Of a stretch of DNA of 64,000 bases, positions 37,419 to 51,100 are shown piece by piece; positions within the stretch are counted from its first letter, which is position 1; every line of letters starts with the position of its first letter. Below the pieces are notes generated by a model. The model made no database searches, was not told where the DNA came from, and was given only the letters and a program-made list of their open reading frames with translations. The DNA comes from Diphasiastrum complanatum (lineage: Eukaryota; Streptophyta; Lycopodiopsida; Lycopodiales; Lycopodiaceae): contig CM055101.1 of NCBI GenBank assembly GCA_029204225.1, forward strand, positions 42,062,927-42,126,926. Reading direction: 5' to 3'. A program made the translations under genes and the position numbers.

Positions 37419-38530
37419 ATGGTGAATCACCACCATGTTGATCAATCCGAGGAATGGTTTCTCGATTTTGGAGCGACGCAACACATGACAAGCCGTCAAG
37501 AATGGTTTACAGACTATTCAGCCTACAACACTAAAAGATTTGTTTACCTTGGCGAGAATAGCTCACATGAAATCAAAGGTGAAGGTATTGTGAGACTAGG
37601 CTTTCTTAATGGATTGTCAAAAATGATACCAAATGTATTGTATGTCCCGAATCTGATGACAAATATGCTGTCCGTCAGTCATATAATGTATTACAGATGT
37701 AGGACATAGGATAGAGTTTGAGACAAATTTATGTAATATTCTTGACAAAAGCAAGAGAGTTCTAGCACTCGGAAAGAGACAGGGATATCTTTACATTCTC
37801 ACTCAATGACATTGTTGTCTTACAACTGACCGTGCTTTAAGCAGTTCAGCATCTGTTACTAAAGAATTGAGTTGGCATTATAGACTTGGTCACCTTAATT
37901 ATATGTCGTATCCAAGCGCTTTTCAGTTCCTGATTTAGAGTACTTATTGTTGACCTTCCTATCTGGCAAAGTTGTATAATAGGAAAGCAAACTAGAAGGC
38001 CATTTAAGTCAAATCAAGAACATATATCTAAAGATCTGCTAGACTTAGTTCACACTGACATATGTGGCCCGATGCAGACACCATCATTGCTTGGTGCTAA
38101 ATTCTTTATTACTTTTATTGATGACTATTACAGAAGAACTGTTGTACATTTCATGAAGCACAAATTTGAAGCTTTCAAGTTCTTCAGAAAATACAAAGAG
38201 AATGTAGAGTTGGAGACAAATAAAAGGATCAAAGCTCTGAGCGACAATGGCAGTGAATACATCTCAAATGAATTTAAGAACTACTATTCTGCCACATGCA
38301 TCGAACAACAGTTTGCTACTTTCTATTCTCCACAGTCGAATGGACTGGCCGAAAGGAAGAACAGGACCTTAGTCGAATTTTCCAAATGCATGATCGCACA
38401 TGCTTCGTTGCCCAAATTGTTTTGGCAACATGCTCTATCAATAGCAGCCTACGTGCAGAATTGATGTACAACTAAAGGACTACTTGACAACAAAACCCCT
38501 CATGAAGTTTGGACAAGCTCCAAGCCTTCA
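37419..38530 (+). pseudogene. Copia protease / GAG-pre-integrase / integrase fragment
   Basis: Reads EEWFLDFGATQHMTSRQEWF (protease, D-G-AT in the degenerate form DFGAT), WHYRLGHLNYMSY (pre-integrase HxRLGH), VHTDICGPMQT with the first catalytic Asp, ALSDNGSEYI with the second, and NGLAERKN with the Glu. A stop follows VQN near 38462, and homology ends with the HEVWTSSKPSF segment. Several frameshifts occur. No copia LTR borders it. Confidence 0.88.
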
Positions 38531-38533
38531 TTT

Positions 38534-39895
38534 AGTTAGGTTTCAACCAACCATAAGAAAAATGAAAAAGGATAAGGAAAGTTACTATCTTATGGTTACA
38601 ATATGTAAAGAGGATGAAACCAAGGTGATTGCTAATAGTAGATTGATTAGATAACTTAGAATTTGGTACGGTAGAGAGGAGTATTTGCATGGACATACAA
38701 AGATTTTAAAGGTGTCCCTAAAGGACTAGTACATCATAAAATGTTGTTGAAGGAAGGAACTAAGCTAAGAAGGCCAAATAGAGACACATAGCACCGCACT
38801 TGACGGAACCAATTTATGAAGAGATTAACAAAATGAGAGATGCTGGACTCATATTTCCTATGAAAACACAAAAAAATGATCATGTTATAAGAATCTGCAA
38901 ATATTTGAATAAGCAATATTGTAAAAGATTTATAGTCCTTGACATTGATTGGTAAGTTGACTATTGATGAGCTTGTTGGAAAAAAGAGTAATAACTTTAT
39001 GGACTACGTTGTAGGGTATAATTAGATAGCAATGGACAATGATGACAAACTGAACACAACTTTCACTAGAACTTTTGGAACTTATGCATATCATGTATGG
39101 CCTTGGGCTTAGAAATGCTCAAAGTACATACCAACATTTTATGGATGAAGTGTTTGGCAATCTCTTTTCAAATTCATAAAAAGTGTATATGAATGACTTG
39201 TGTGTGGCTATCGATTATTGGGAAGAACATTTAGAAGTCTTGAAACATATTTTGCAAAGGCCATTGAAAATAAAAACTCTTCAAATCCAAATAAATGCGT
39301 CTTGGACATGTATTGGACTAACCATTGATCCAAGCAAAAGTTTAGGAAATACAAGAGATTGGACTTCTTAAACCATAGAGGAATTGCAGTAATTTTTTAG
39401 AAGCATTGATTATCATAGAAGGTTTTTGAATAATCTTAGTCCTATGTTGTTGCTCCTTATCCATCTATTGAAGGACAAAAGGAAAGGTTTTATGGAAAGA
39501 CAAATGTGAAACTACATTTTGCACAACAAAAAAGTTGTTACAGAAGGCTTGATGCTAAGACCTTCTCAGTGGGGATGAGATTTCCATGTTTTTCTAGGCA
39601 CAACAGATTCAACTACAAGTTGCATTGCCCAAGAAGGAGTTGAGAAGGTAATATGCCCTATAGCATATGAGGAAGGAAAGCAAATAATATTGAAACCAAT
39701 ACATGAAGGTAGAGAAGAAATGCCTTCTTGCTATCACAAAGATTAAACACTACTTATTTCAGGGAAAGTGATTTTAAATCTCTCTCTACATTTTGTCAAA
39801 ATTCTTGTGCATACCATTTGTGATTCAAAGTGAAAACATACTAGATTGGTATGATAGTTTAGGATGATATTTGTTCACTTTGACAATACTAGAGG
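38534..39895 (+). pseudogene. Gypsy RT and RNase H relic
   Basis: Fragments AEPIYEEINKMRDAGLIFP-like, FMDYVVGYN, DKLNTTFTRTFGTYAYHV and VYMNDLCVAIDYWEEHLEVL follow the order of gypsy RT, then FFRSIDYHRRFLNNLSP of the RT connection domain. Many stops and frameshifts. It joins the copia fragment abruptly at about 38534. Confidence 0.7.
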
Positions 39896-39900
39896 GTGTG

Positions 39901-40700
<800 letters not shown>

Positions 40701-40886
40701 AGGTCCACGACCCAAAGTAGTGTCGATCCCTCGGCACTAGGCTACAATTGTCGCGAAGGGCGTTGTTGTCGGTTCGTTTATTGCTGGGACATGGGTGATT
40801 CAGGAAAAGCATGGATAGAATCCGCTTACATAAAACCTGAGGCTTTATTGATTGTTGACCAGCAAGAACCTAGACTTGCCAGATTT

Positions 40887-42722
40887 TCAATAATACACAT
40901 AAGGGTCTGGTGGCCATATCAAATAACCTTGTTCATTGACAATTGGGTAGTCGAGGCATTCCATCAGAGGATCCCAAGATAAATCTTGTTGATATAATGG
41001 ATCTTCATAGATCGACGCAACTGGTCCCAATGTCATAGACTCCCCCAAATCACAATGTGGATATGACGTGTTTGCTTGATGCTCTTGTCTGTCCAGGTAT
41101 TCGAAGTATGCATCAGCTTGACGACTTTCCTCAGCAGTCAATATCATAGATTTAGGACAAGGCTTTATCATTGTAGGTCCTGGTTCTTGCTGTACAATTG
41201 ACCATTTTGGGCTTGGATTCCCTGGATTTGGCCTTTGAAGAATGGATATACCTCGAATTGGCGTTGATTTGGGAGTCCGTTGAACTGTGGAATAATTAGA
41301 CTTTGGTTGAATCTTGTTCGTTGAGGGGCAACCATCAACTTTAGTCTTCTCTTGGTCATTGCACTTTCCTATTGAAGGCTGCATGATGGCACTTTTTCTT
41401 GGATCTTGTGTTGAATTGCCTTCAAGTTGCCCTGTTGACGCTAGTCCCCTTTCTAATTCATCACTAAGAATTCTTCGCATTGAGTGCAAAAAAAGCCCTG
41501 ACAGAATCTGCTGGAGTTCCTCGGTTGCCCGTGTCTTGATTTTCTCGACAGTTGTTGGCTTGATGAATTCTACCATCTTTGTCTTCTGTGATGGTTCTAC
41601 TTGTTTGCCCGAGGGTATCTTTGCGTACCTTGGGACTTTTGTCAGATTTTCTTCTTCGTCACTCGCTTCATAACCCGGCGGCACTAAGATTTTTCTTTTG
41701 TAGTACGTTCGAGGTGGAAGGGCTACCACAGGTGCATGTCGGTCTACATAGGCCAAATGCCTCCTGGCTATTTGTGAATTTCTCATCGGGAAATCTTGGC
41801 ATGGATGATTAACTCCGCATTGTGAACACGAGGGATCAAATGTTGACGGATCCCCTCGGTGTGGAAATTCAGCACGTCGGTGTTTTCCTCCGCATCCATA
41901 GCACCTAACTGAGTGCAGTATGCCATCACCTCTAAGTTGATAGGCATACACCGGTAACAGATTCCCCTTAGGATCTTCCACAAAATAGACTGGTAGGCTG
42001 TTATGGTCCTCCATTGAATTCGGTGACATGGAAGAGGATATAATCAGAATTTCTACCTTGCCACTGTTTGTTGAAGAAACTCGTGATTTAGATGGATCAA
42101 TCTAACATCCACCCTTCTGGTGAGCTCCTTGTTGGCTTGATTCTGCTTATGACCGTTGAACTACTGGATCTTGCTGTCGACAAGCCTGTTGCTCTATATT
42201 TTGTCCTTTTAACAAGCGCGAATTCTTGATTGGACACCTGGTACTTGGATGATCTCCAAAGCAGAAGGTACATTCGTCCTTTTCAAGAAACTTAGTAGAG
42301 CGAGCATAAGTTTGCTAACAACTTAAAGTGCAAGGTTCTGGGTCTTCCGCTGCACTTGTTCTGCTTGACCTTGTTGCACTTTGTTGCCTTGTGTGGGGTT
42401 CCATTCTTGTTGGATCATTGCTCGTTGTCGACCTTTGTTCCTCCGATTCTCCATCTAGATAGGGAAAATCCTTCTTCTCGAGTGAGATTTCCATCTTGGC
42501 AGCATCCTTACAGAGTTGTACAGGTGACGCATAGGATGCTAATTCTGCCATACCAGATATGATCCTTTTGGGCAGTCCAGCATAGTATTTTGCGATGATG
42601 ATCTGTTCAGAAATCGGTGGATTACAACCCTTTACTAGATGATAGATCCGATAGGTGTAGTCTTGGATTGTTTCAGCAGGGAACTTTTTAAATTTCGATA
42701 ATCCTACAAGGGCGATCTCCAT
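40887..42722 (-). pseudogene. Gag-like polyprotein of LARD copy 2
   Basis: 42722-42315 has KFPAETIQDYTYRIYHLVKG and AKYYAGLPKRIISGMAELAS (Gag core). 42029-40887 is a 380-codon open frame with paired Cys/His knuckles (CYGCGGKHRRAE, CSQCGVNHPCQDF), then KRKILVPPGYEASDEEENL, a polar linker and an acidic C-terminus ending DPYVYY. Two different kinds of Cys/His knuckle and no pol. The C-terminal ORF is intact here and partly broken in copy 1. Confidence 0.8.
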
Positions 42723-43419
42723 AGTTTAGCACTAGAATGTCGCAAAGTAGCTGGTTGGTGAATTGCTTCAAGATTTGCTCAATGACTCTGGTGTTCCAAC
42801 TTTTTTTTTTTTCCTTGAAGTGGAAGAAGAAAAAGAAGAGGAGAAAGGAATCAAGAAAAGAGGGATCCGTATGGATCTGAACAGAAACAGAAATGGATTT
42901 AACAGATAACCGCAATGAAAGTTACATTGTCAAGAGAATATGGAGATGGACAGAAGAGTGTGGACAGAAGAGTGATGAATGGTTGGTATGGATGGTGGTG
43001 AAAACTGATTTTTCTTGGTACTAATCAACTTGATCTGAGGTTCATTCACTTGGTTCAGCCCAGGGATGTTGGATCTTGATGGATATTGTGACTGCAACCT
43101 AGATTTGACAATATCTAATCAGTTTCAATTGGGTAATAGTGTGATTTTAGCCTCTTTTCTTGGTTCTTTGTGGTTTTTTTTTTTTTGAGATTTCTTCAGA
43201 TCTGAGTGAATCTAACCTTCAGCCTTCCTACAGTTGCTGTATATGGACCATTTCTAGACAATGTGAGTTCTGCAAGAGTTCTTGATGGGCAGATTTGTTA
43301 GGATTTTGGCACTTTTTGGCACTTTTTCTTAGATATTTCTAAATCTAACCATTGGATCCTCACAAAAATTTAACATTAGCCAAATCTTGGTTAGATTTAT
43401 CTAAAAAACTCTTTTCGAA

Positions 43420-44055
43420 GGTTACTTCCCAGCAAATCTAAAAAAATCATGGAAAAAGTGCATTTTTTTGGGGTCTTTTTGCAAAATTTTAAGATTTTGA
43501 ACAAACCCTTGAAGACTGGTTTGTACTTGTATCTTAGTCAGATTAAGCTTCTCACCAAGCTGAAAGAGTTACTTCCCAAGAAAACTAAAAAAATATTGAA
43601 AAAAGTGTATTTTTTGGGGTTTTTTTTGGCAAAAGTTTAAGCTTTTCTGGGAAAAAACCCTCAAAGACTAGTATGCACTTGTACCTCAGTCAGATTCATC
43701 TGCTCACCAAGTTGCAAGAGTTACTTTCCAAGGAAACTCAAAAAATCTTGAAAAACATGCATTTTTTTGGGGTTGTTTTGCAAAATTTTAAGATTTTCTT
43801 GGAACAAACCCTCGCAGACTGGTATGCACTTGTATCTCAGTCAGATTAACTTGCTCACCAAGCTGTGAGAGTTAATTTCCAAGGAAACTCAAAAACTCTT
43901 GAAAAAAGTGCATTTTTTTGGGGTTTTTATAAAAAAATTTAAGATTTTCTAGGAAAAAACCATCGCAGACTGGTATGCACTTGTATCTCAATTAGATTCA
44001 GCTTCTCACCCAGTTGAGAGAGTTAAATCTCTAGGAAACTCAAAAAATCTCAAAA
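43420..44055 (-). repeat. Leader tandem repeat array of LARD copy 2, unit about 150 bp
   Basis: The cagactggtatgcacttgt landmark recurs at about 43515, 43665, 43816 and 43966. There are four regular units, against about eight more irregular ones in copy 1. Confidence 0.88.
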
Positions 44056-45265
44056 TGGCAATCAATCTTTTTGCCTATCTTGTGATCTTGTTCTTCATGG
44101 TAATCATGAGGCATGGAGGCCTCAGACTTCTCTCCTTATGGTGCATCTATTTTCAAGGAAGTGGAGCTTTCAAGCCCAATATCATCTTCACACATGGAGG
44201 GAACAAAAGGAAATGGTGACAAATTGGTGGAATGCTCATCAAAGGACTTGGCAATGGATTTCCACCAAAAAAATCCTATCATGGATTTGGTGAATTTGAT
44301 GCTATGAAGGATCCCTTGGCTGCCCTTCACATCACATTTATACCAAAGGAACCACTCAACAAGTTTCACAAGTTTCCTATTTGATCTAGTATCTCATCAA
44401 GCTAGTTTTTGAGAAGTGTGGAAAATTGGCATAATCTAGCTTGAGTACTTTACATATTCTTGTACTTATGGAAATCTCACACGTGTGAGCATGTTCCCAC
44501 GTGTGAAAGTAGACATAAATATTTTAGATATATGTTGAGTTAGGGGTACTTGAAATCTAGTAGACATCAATTCAGGTGTTCGTAGTTGATTAGGCCATTT
44601 TTGGCATTAGAGGCAATTTGAGCAAGTACACATGTAAAGTCATGATTAGGCCAAAAGTAGAGTGTGATGTGGCTCGAGATAGGTTAGGCTTGTTATATTT
44701 GTCATGATGAGGTTGGATGTGTGAAACTTCCCTATGTCTTGGCATGAGAGCTAGTGACCAATCAAAAGCTAGAAGTCCACCAAATTGTCCCCAATCAAGT
44801 TTTAGGGTCAATATGTCACTAAGCTAATCATATTTAGAGGAGGAAAAGAAGGTGTCCAATCATGTTTCACTCCCCTTAACCTCTAGTTGCTACTTATATG
44901 TGTCTTAGATAAATTCTATGTAAGTTTTTTGGAGTCAATGAGATCTCCTACATTTTGGGTCATATTGGCTTTCTCTCTCTACCCAATTTTGGTTGTTGCT
45001 TTCTCTCTCTATCCGAGAGCAAAGCTTTTCCACACTTAGTTTTTCCATCCACAAGTCTCCACACATGTGAATGTACTTTGGTGTTTGATATATGCATGTT
45101 ACATAGTGCTCTTGCCTTAGATTTGTGAGATAGATCTTGATTATCAATCTATGCTTAATCTTTGTGCAATCACCAAGTCTTAGGAGATCATAATCACACT
45201 TTTGGGCACTCCCAAATGTGTGAAATTCAACAAAAGTAAGCTATTTACTATGATCCATGCACTTA
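44056..45265. other. Unassigned; possible LTR
   Basis: A short frame (44113-44307, MEASDFSPYGASIFKEVELS) is unidentified. From about 44418 (tgtggaaaattgg) to about 45230 (gaaattcaaca) the sequence has TG..CA-like ends and a cluster of promoter-like words, but no second copy is present to prove an LTR. Confidence 0.3.
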
Positions 45266-45480
45266 AAACCTAGAGACATTATTTATACGATAATAAGTTT
45301 ATAGTGTATATTGACCAACAACCTTTGAAATATTTTTGCAATCAACATAATTTGAGAGATCGTATAGGCCATTGGGCTGAGCTTATGCATGAAATTGATC
45401 ATGAATCTAATACAACAAAGACAACTCTACTCAAGTTGTATATGCTCTCAGACAGATTGGTGAATTGAAAGAACTTTTAT
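45266..45480 (+). pseudogene. Gypsy RNase H fragment
   Basis: Reads NKFIVYIDQQPLKYFCNQ and DRIGHWAELMHEIDH, the TDHQPLKYL...R..RW...L.E.D segment of gypsy RNase H. Only about 70 codons remain. Confidence 0.75.
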
Positions 45481-45559
45481 TCACTCTTTCAATCAAAGGA
45501 AGATATGAAATGATTCTCATTTTGGTCAGATATGGAAGTTCAATTTGTTAAAATCAAAG

Positions 45560-45765
45560 GACTATTTAAACATGTTCAATACATATGTATTATTCAAGTG
45601 ACCTACCCTATAGTGCCAAAGTAATGTTTTATTTACTAGAACAGAAGTAAGGCTTGATTTGTGTTAGAATAACAATGAATTAGTCTATGTAAGTATCCAT
45701 TCCTATTTCCAAGTGCAAGGGCCTTATTTGTCCTATTTACAATGCTGGGATACAGTCTTTGTCGA
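45560..45765 (-). pseudogene. Short copia gag-pre-integrase-region relic
   Basis: Matches 51060-51220 on the same strand (ctata.tg.caaagta, aagtatccat) and so represents the same part of a minus-strand copia element. It abuts the plus-strand copia relic. Confidence 0.4.
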
Positions 45766-47582
45766 GGATCAGTTCGTCGACCTCAAAGGCAAGGACATTG
45801 CTCAAGAAGAACTTCCATCACCTGCCATTGACACGACAGTCCGAGTTTCTGGCTCAGGCTTGTCTATTGTCGACCCACTTTGAGACAGCGAATTAGATGA
45901 AGAAGTTGCTGCTACCCAGTAACAAAATCCCATGAGCGGTTCATCAGTCGAATCTTCCCAGAAGATCAAGCCGAGTGCGCACATAGCCCACAAGGTATAC
46001 TCCTGAGTCTGCCTATCTCTTGATACAGGAACCGACGATATTCGAAGAGGCACTCAGCCAACCAGACTCTGATCTCTGGAGAGAAGCTATGGACAAAGAA
46101 TATTCCTCTCTGATCAAGAATCAAACATGGTCATTAGTCGAAGCTCCCATTGGCTGCAACATAATTGATTACAAATGGATCTTTAAGATCAAATACAATG
46201 CCAACAGAGCAATTGATCGAAGGAAGGCAAGACTAATAGCACGAGGATTCACCCAGATCCCGAACATCGACTATAGTGAGACTTTCAATCCAGTAGTCAA
46301 ACATTTGTCGATCCAAATGCCCCTGTCTTATGCTGTAGTTGCCGACCTCGAAGTACATCAACTTGATGTACAAACAACCTATCTAAATGGAGTTATACAA
46401 GAAGATATCTACATGATCCAGCTCGAAGGATACGTTCTAGAAGGCATGAAGAATCATGTCTGTAAACTCTACAAAGCACTGTACGGCTTGAAATAGTCTG
46501 CCAGAGCTTGGTTTCAGAGGATCAACACATTCCTCATTGAACAAGGATTTAAACCAAACACTGTTGATTGCAACATTTATTTGAAGTTAGTGCAGCAATC
46601 CTTCATTATCATCACCTTGTACGTGGATGATACGATGCTCTTCAGCAACAATACCAATATGGTCAAGGATTCAAAATCGATGTTGTTCTCAGAGTTTGAC
46701 ATGACTGATCTGGACGAAGCTCACTTCTGTCTAGGAATTCAAATCCACAGAGACAGAGCAAATCGACTAATCTACATCACTCAGCAAAGGTATCTTCACA
46801 ATGTACTTAACAGATACAATTGAATGATTTGTAAATTAGCTCACTCACCAATGGATCCAGGCCTACATTTGTCGAAGGACCAATGTCTCCAGACCAAGCA
46901 TGATGAGGAGTAGATGAGAGAGTATCTGTATCGATCGATACTAGATATCTCTTTTGCTGTAAGCTCACTCAGCCAATATATGGCTAATTCTGGCATTACC
47001 CATTGGAAGGCTCTCATTCAAGTCATGAGATATATTCGAGCTACCATGGACCAGTGCATTTGCTATGGAGATGTCAGCAACAACAATATTCATTAGCTCA
47101 ATGGTTATTCTGATGCAAGCTGGAGAGGGGATGCAGACAATCGTAAGTCCACATCTGGATTTACATTCTTCTTCAACGGCGGTCCTATCTCATGGAACAG
47201 TCGTAAGCAAACTTCTGTTGCATTTTCTTCTACAGAAGCAAAATACATTGCTGCTTCTCAATCTATCAAAGAAGCGTTTTGGTTGAGAAATTTGCTGTCA
47301 GATCTTAATCTAAATCAATACAGCCCTACAATTTTATTTTGTGATAATCAAAGTGCTATTGCCTTATCGGCCAATCCTAGATATCACTCTAGGAGTAAGC
47401 ACATTGAAATTAGATATCACTACATCAGGGGCAAGGTTCTCGACAAGGAAGTAAGCTTTACGTACTGCAGAATGCAGGACATGGTTGCAGACATATTCAC
47501 GAAAACACTCAGTGTTAATGCATGCAACAAATATTGTGCAATGCTTAGTCTAAAGATCAAGGCATTCACGGCTCCAAATTAA
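45766..47582 (+). pseudogene. Ty1/copia RT and RNase H, near-complete but with stops
   Basis: Reads WREAMDKEYSSLIKNQTWSL, IDYKWIFKIKYN, RKARLIARGFTQ, then LDVQTTYLNG, LYKALYGLK, TAG, SARAWFQRI, LYVDDTMLF (active-site YVDD kept) and FCLGIQIHRD. RNase H has SDASWRGDADNRKSTSGFTF, SSTEAKYIAASQ, SKHIEIRYHYIRG and VADIFTKTL. It ends TAA at 47580-47582. Interruptions: TAG at about 46494, TGA near 46822, TAG near 46912 and near 47094. A decayed integrase C-terminal linker precedes 46020. Confidence 0.92.
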
Positions 47583-48340
47583 GAGGGGGTGTTGGATTTA
47601 CTCCTCCTGCTCTCCTAAATCCCATTATAATTTGCTTCCATTCATGATGTATATTTACTAACGTTGTCGCATAGTCTGCATATTTACACGCAAATTCGCA
47701 CAGATGAAGAAAATGTGAAAGAATCGCGACATTGTGTTTTTACACACGTTATGGTGACAGGCAAAAAGGGGACACTATCTTACAGAATGTCGAAGGTGCC
47801 CTAAAAGCAAAGGCGCCCTGTAAATCTAATCCTAAGGCTATTCGTAAGAGTGATGCACCTTTCGCACCAACGTTCACTTCAGCACTGCTCACCCCATGCA
47901 GCTGCGCTAACTGACTGGACAACGATTGCAGCCACCCACGATCTCCTACAGACAACACATCCACTTTGTACTTTCTACATCTGCACACCTGTAATATTAT
48001 GTATATATATACTGGATACCAATCGAGTATTCGGTTTGATAGTGGAGGATGAATGAGAAGAGATTGATCTGAAGATCAAGTGTGTAAAATAGCATTAGAA
48101 GCTTACCAATGGGATAGACAAAGTAGATGCCCTTTGCATTGATTCTTCATTGTCAAAAAATAAGGTTTCATTCCTTTACAAATTGTATAAGTTTCGTAGG
48201 GCATGCGGTTTTGTCCGCTACTGTCTTGTGCTCTACCGCATTATTGACATGTATACATGAAATAGTTAATCTGATACAGCTCATTGTTCTGCATTCAAAT
48301 CTGTGTTAATATTGCTATGCTTATTATTCATTCTGTCTGA
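47583..48340 (+). repeat. 3' LTR of the copia element (left part sure, right end unknown)
   Basis: A polypurine tract (GAGGGGG, 47583-47589) follows the stop. The LTR starts TGTTGGATTTACTCC at 47591. A TATATATATACTGG word at about 48003 is a plausible TATA box. No second copy is in the window, so the right end is a guess. Confidence 0.6.
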
Positions 48341-49988
48341 TCTTTCTAGTTGTTCTTTCTGGTAATAGACGACTAACATTTAGTCTTTCTTTCGCGAATC
48401 ATTCACGACTAATTATCAGTCGACCACAGTTTAGCTCTTCGCAAATCATTCACGACATATAATTTGTCTTGCTATTCGCGACAAATTATTCTTCTAGCGC
48501 TTCATTTATTGATGTTTGGCTGCATAATCTAAAATGACCGTGATTTCCATCACTAAAGTTCTGTTCATTCTGATAGGCGTAGTCATGCTTACGAAGAGAG
48601 TCGTATAGCTCGTTCCACTGCACACGGACATTTTCTTGTTCGAGTTCGTTTTTCGTTCGTGTTCGTCTTATCCCTTTGAGCTAATTTTTTGTTTCTTACA
48701 CACGACAACCTCTCGTCCCTCTTCTCCACCTCTCGCCAACACAACGATTGACTGATCTGACCGTTATACACATACGTGATTGTACATATGTCGTAGTACA
48801 ACAAAAATTTGTTAAGTACATTCAAGACCAATATCTGGCTAAACTAGTCTTGTAATTATGGAGGAATCTTTTAATCACAAGTATGTTATGTATATATACA
48901 TCCAGCTTGCATTCACTAGGTAGCAAAATATTGAGCATCAGAATTTACGCTGCATTTAGGCTGTAATCACTTGTGTTGTTCGTGCTCCATATTGAGCAAA
49001 TGTTCTTGTGACAAGCATTCAGTGTAATATCAGCAACACCTTCTACTATTTGTGTTTAACCTGAATATGTGTGTGTTGTGATTGATTGCACTCTACTAAA
49101 TACTTGTCTCAGTTCACTCACTCAGTCTGATAAAATCACGGATGTCTTCAACTCCTTAGAATTTGATCAGACCACGGTTGTCTCTGACGCCCAAGGATTG
49201 AACATCAAATTTCTGCACTATCCTACCAAATTCTTAAATCAAAATTCACTTTTGAACTGAGCAATAGTAATTTTATATACTATTAATCCTCTTCGGTGAC
49301 TGTACTCAAATTAGATAATTCGTTTGAGTATGCAAGTATTTTTAGCGGTCCTTGACACATGAGCTGTGATTCTATTTGGCATTTTCATCTCTCCTCATTG
49401 TTGAGATCGTTCTTGCTGAAAATCAGTAGCAGCCCACATCGGGGGAGTCAATTCCTCATTATCTACCTTCATCTTCTCTCCCAACCACGGTATGATGTGG
49501 GGGTTGGAATACAAGGCCTAAGGAGCATCCCAATGAAACCCAAGGTAATTTGAGAAATTAGCACCTTACAAGAAAAGGCACTCTGTAAATAACCATTTTG
49601 GCTAAATTAATGGCCCAAGTATGGCATCCTACGTGTATAAGCCCATCTTGAAGATCCCATCAGGAGTTAGTGACGTTAGGCCCCAGTTCAGCATCCTTTG
49701 AGTGTAAGTCCAGCTTGTGGTGCCATTAGTTTACTAGGGGCAGGAAAACAGTTTTGTCAAGTCTCAAAAATTAAACTTAGACTTAAAAAGTTTGTAAAAG
49801 TCAAAGTCAAGTTTCCAAAAAGAGACTTGAATTGTATTTTGAGACTTGAATTGTCATGTGTAATAAGCAAATGAGAAGAATTTTTCCACAAATTTTGATA
49901 GTAGCATCTATCGAATGCACTCTTTCTCTATCAAGTTTCAATTCCTTCTTCCAACATGGTATCATACCTCTATTATTTGATATCCAAA
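48341..49988. other. No gene; short repeats and a probable LTR end
   Basis: The word TTCGCGAATCATTCACGAC and variants recur at 48390-48480. The sequence just before 49990 should be the end of a copia LTR because a primer site follows; its left end was not found. Confidence 0.4.
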
Positions 49989-49989
49989 A

Positions 49990-50004
49990 ATGGTATCAGA
50001 GCAT
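49990..50004 (+). other. Primer-binding site of a copia element
   Basis: TGGTATCAGAGCA in plus orientation. It shows a 5' LTR end and element leader here, but the coding part does not follow; a minus-strand copia relic starts at 50228. Confidence 0.75.
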
Positions 50005-50227
50005 TTCTATCAATTTCCAATTAGAGCGTTGCATTGTAACATTGTTCTGATAATGTCAAATATTATTTCTCATTCATAGGTCATTGATTAACTTGATGGA
50101 TTCACAAAGTAAAGTTGGTCTCATAACAAACCAGCTAAATGAATCCGCATGATCAATTTGACTACCGAATGTTCTGTATGTACCTATACTTTCGACAAAT
50201 TTATTACTAGTAAGTAGAATTATTAAT

Positions 50228-51100
50228 TCAGGCTATAGGATAGAATTCGAATCTAATCGTGTCAGGATCATACAGCTTATAAATACTGTCAGACGAAGTA
50301 TATCCGATTAGGATGGTCTTGAGACCTTGGAAGTCCAATTTCTTCCTTGCGTCCTTTGGGATCTGTGCATAGGCAATGCACCCAAACACTCTTAGGTTTT
50401 TCAAAGAAGGCTTAGAGCCTGTCCACACCTCGTGGGGGGTCTTGTCTGAGAGGGCCTTGGTCGAACATCTGTTCTGGACGTAAGTTGCAGTGGAGACAGC
50501 TTCAGCTCAGAATCTCTTGGGCAACGATGCATGCGATAACATACATTTGGCAGATTCAACCAGAGTACAGATCTTCCTCTCAGCTAAGCCATTAGACTGA
50601 GGACTGTAAGTAGTGATGAATTGCTGCTCAATGCCTTGGCTTTGGCAGTACTCCTTAAACTTGACAAAGATATATTCTCCACCGTTGTCTGACCTGAGGG
50701 CCTTGATCGTCCTTCCAGTCTCCTTTTCTGCACGCTCCTTGAAGATTCTAAAGCAGTTGAAGGCTTCTGATTTCTTCTTCATGAAATATACCATAGTCCT
50801 TCTGGAGAATTCATCAATGAAGGTTATAAAGTACTTGGCATCCTTCAGCGAAGGATGTTTCATCGGGCCACAAATATCTGAATGTCCAACATCTAGCAAT
50901 CCTCTAGCAACATGCTGATGGCTTGACTTAAATGGTTTCCTAGTTTGTTTACCAACTAGACAGTCTTGACAGACAGGTAACTCGACTTTTTCACAAGGAT
51001 AGTCGAGATAAAAAACAATAGATTGTCTAGACATTCGTTGTATAGCAGCATGATTTAAATGACCAAGTCTATAATGTCAAAGTAGACTTTTATTTGAATG
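50228..51100 (-). pseudogene. Ty1/copia pre-integrase and integrase
   Basis: Minus strand: HYRLGHLNHAAIQRM, then a CQDCLVGKQTRKPF zinc-finger end. The core has D53 (HSDICGPM), D116 (RSDNGGEY) and E152 (NGLAERK), keeping D-35-E. After a TGA at about 50505 it continues PHEVWTGSKPSLKNLRVFGC and LIGYTSSDSIYKLYD. It is cut before RT near 50228. The core reads open over 175 codons. Confidence 0.92.
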
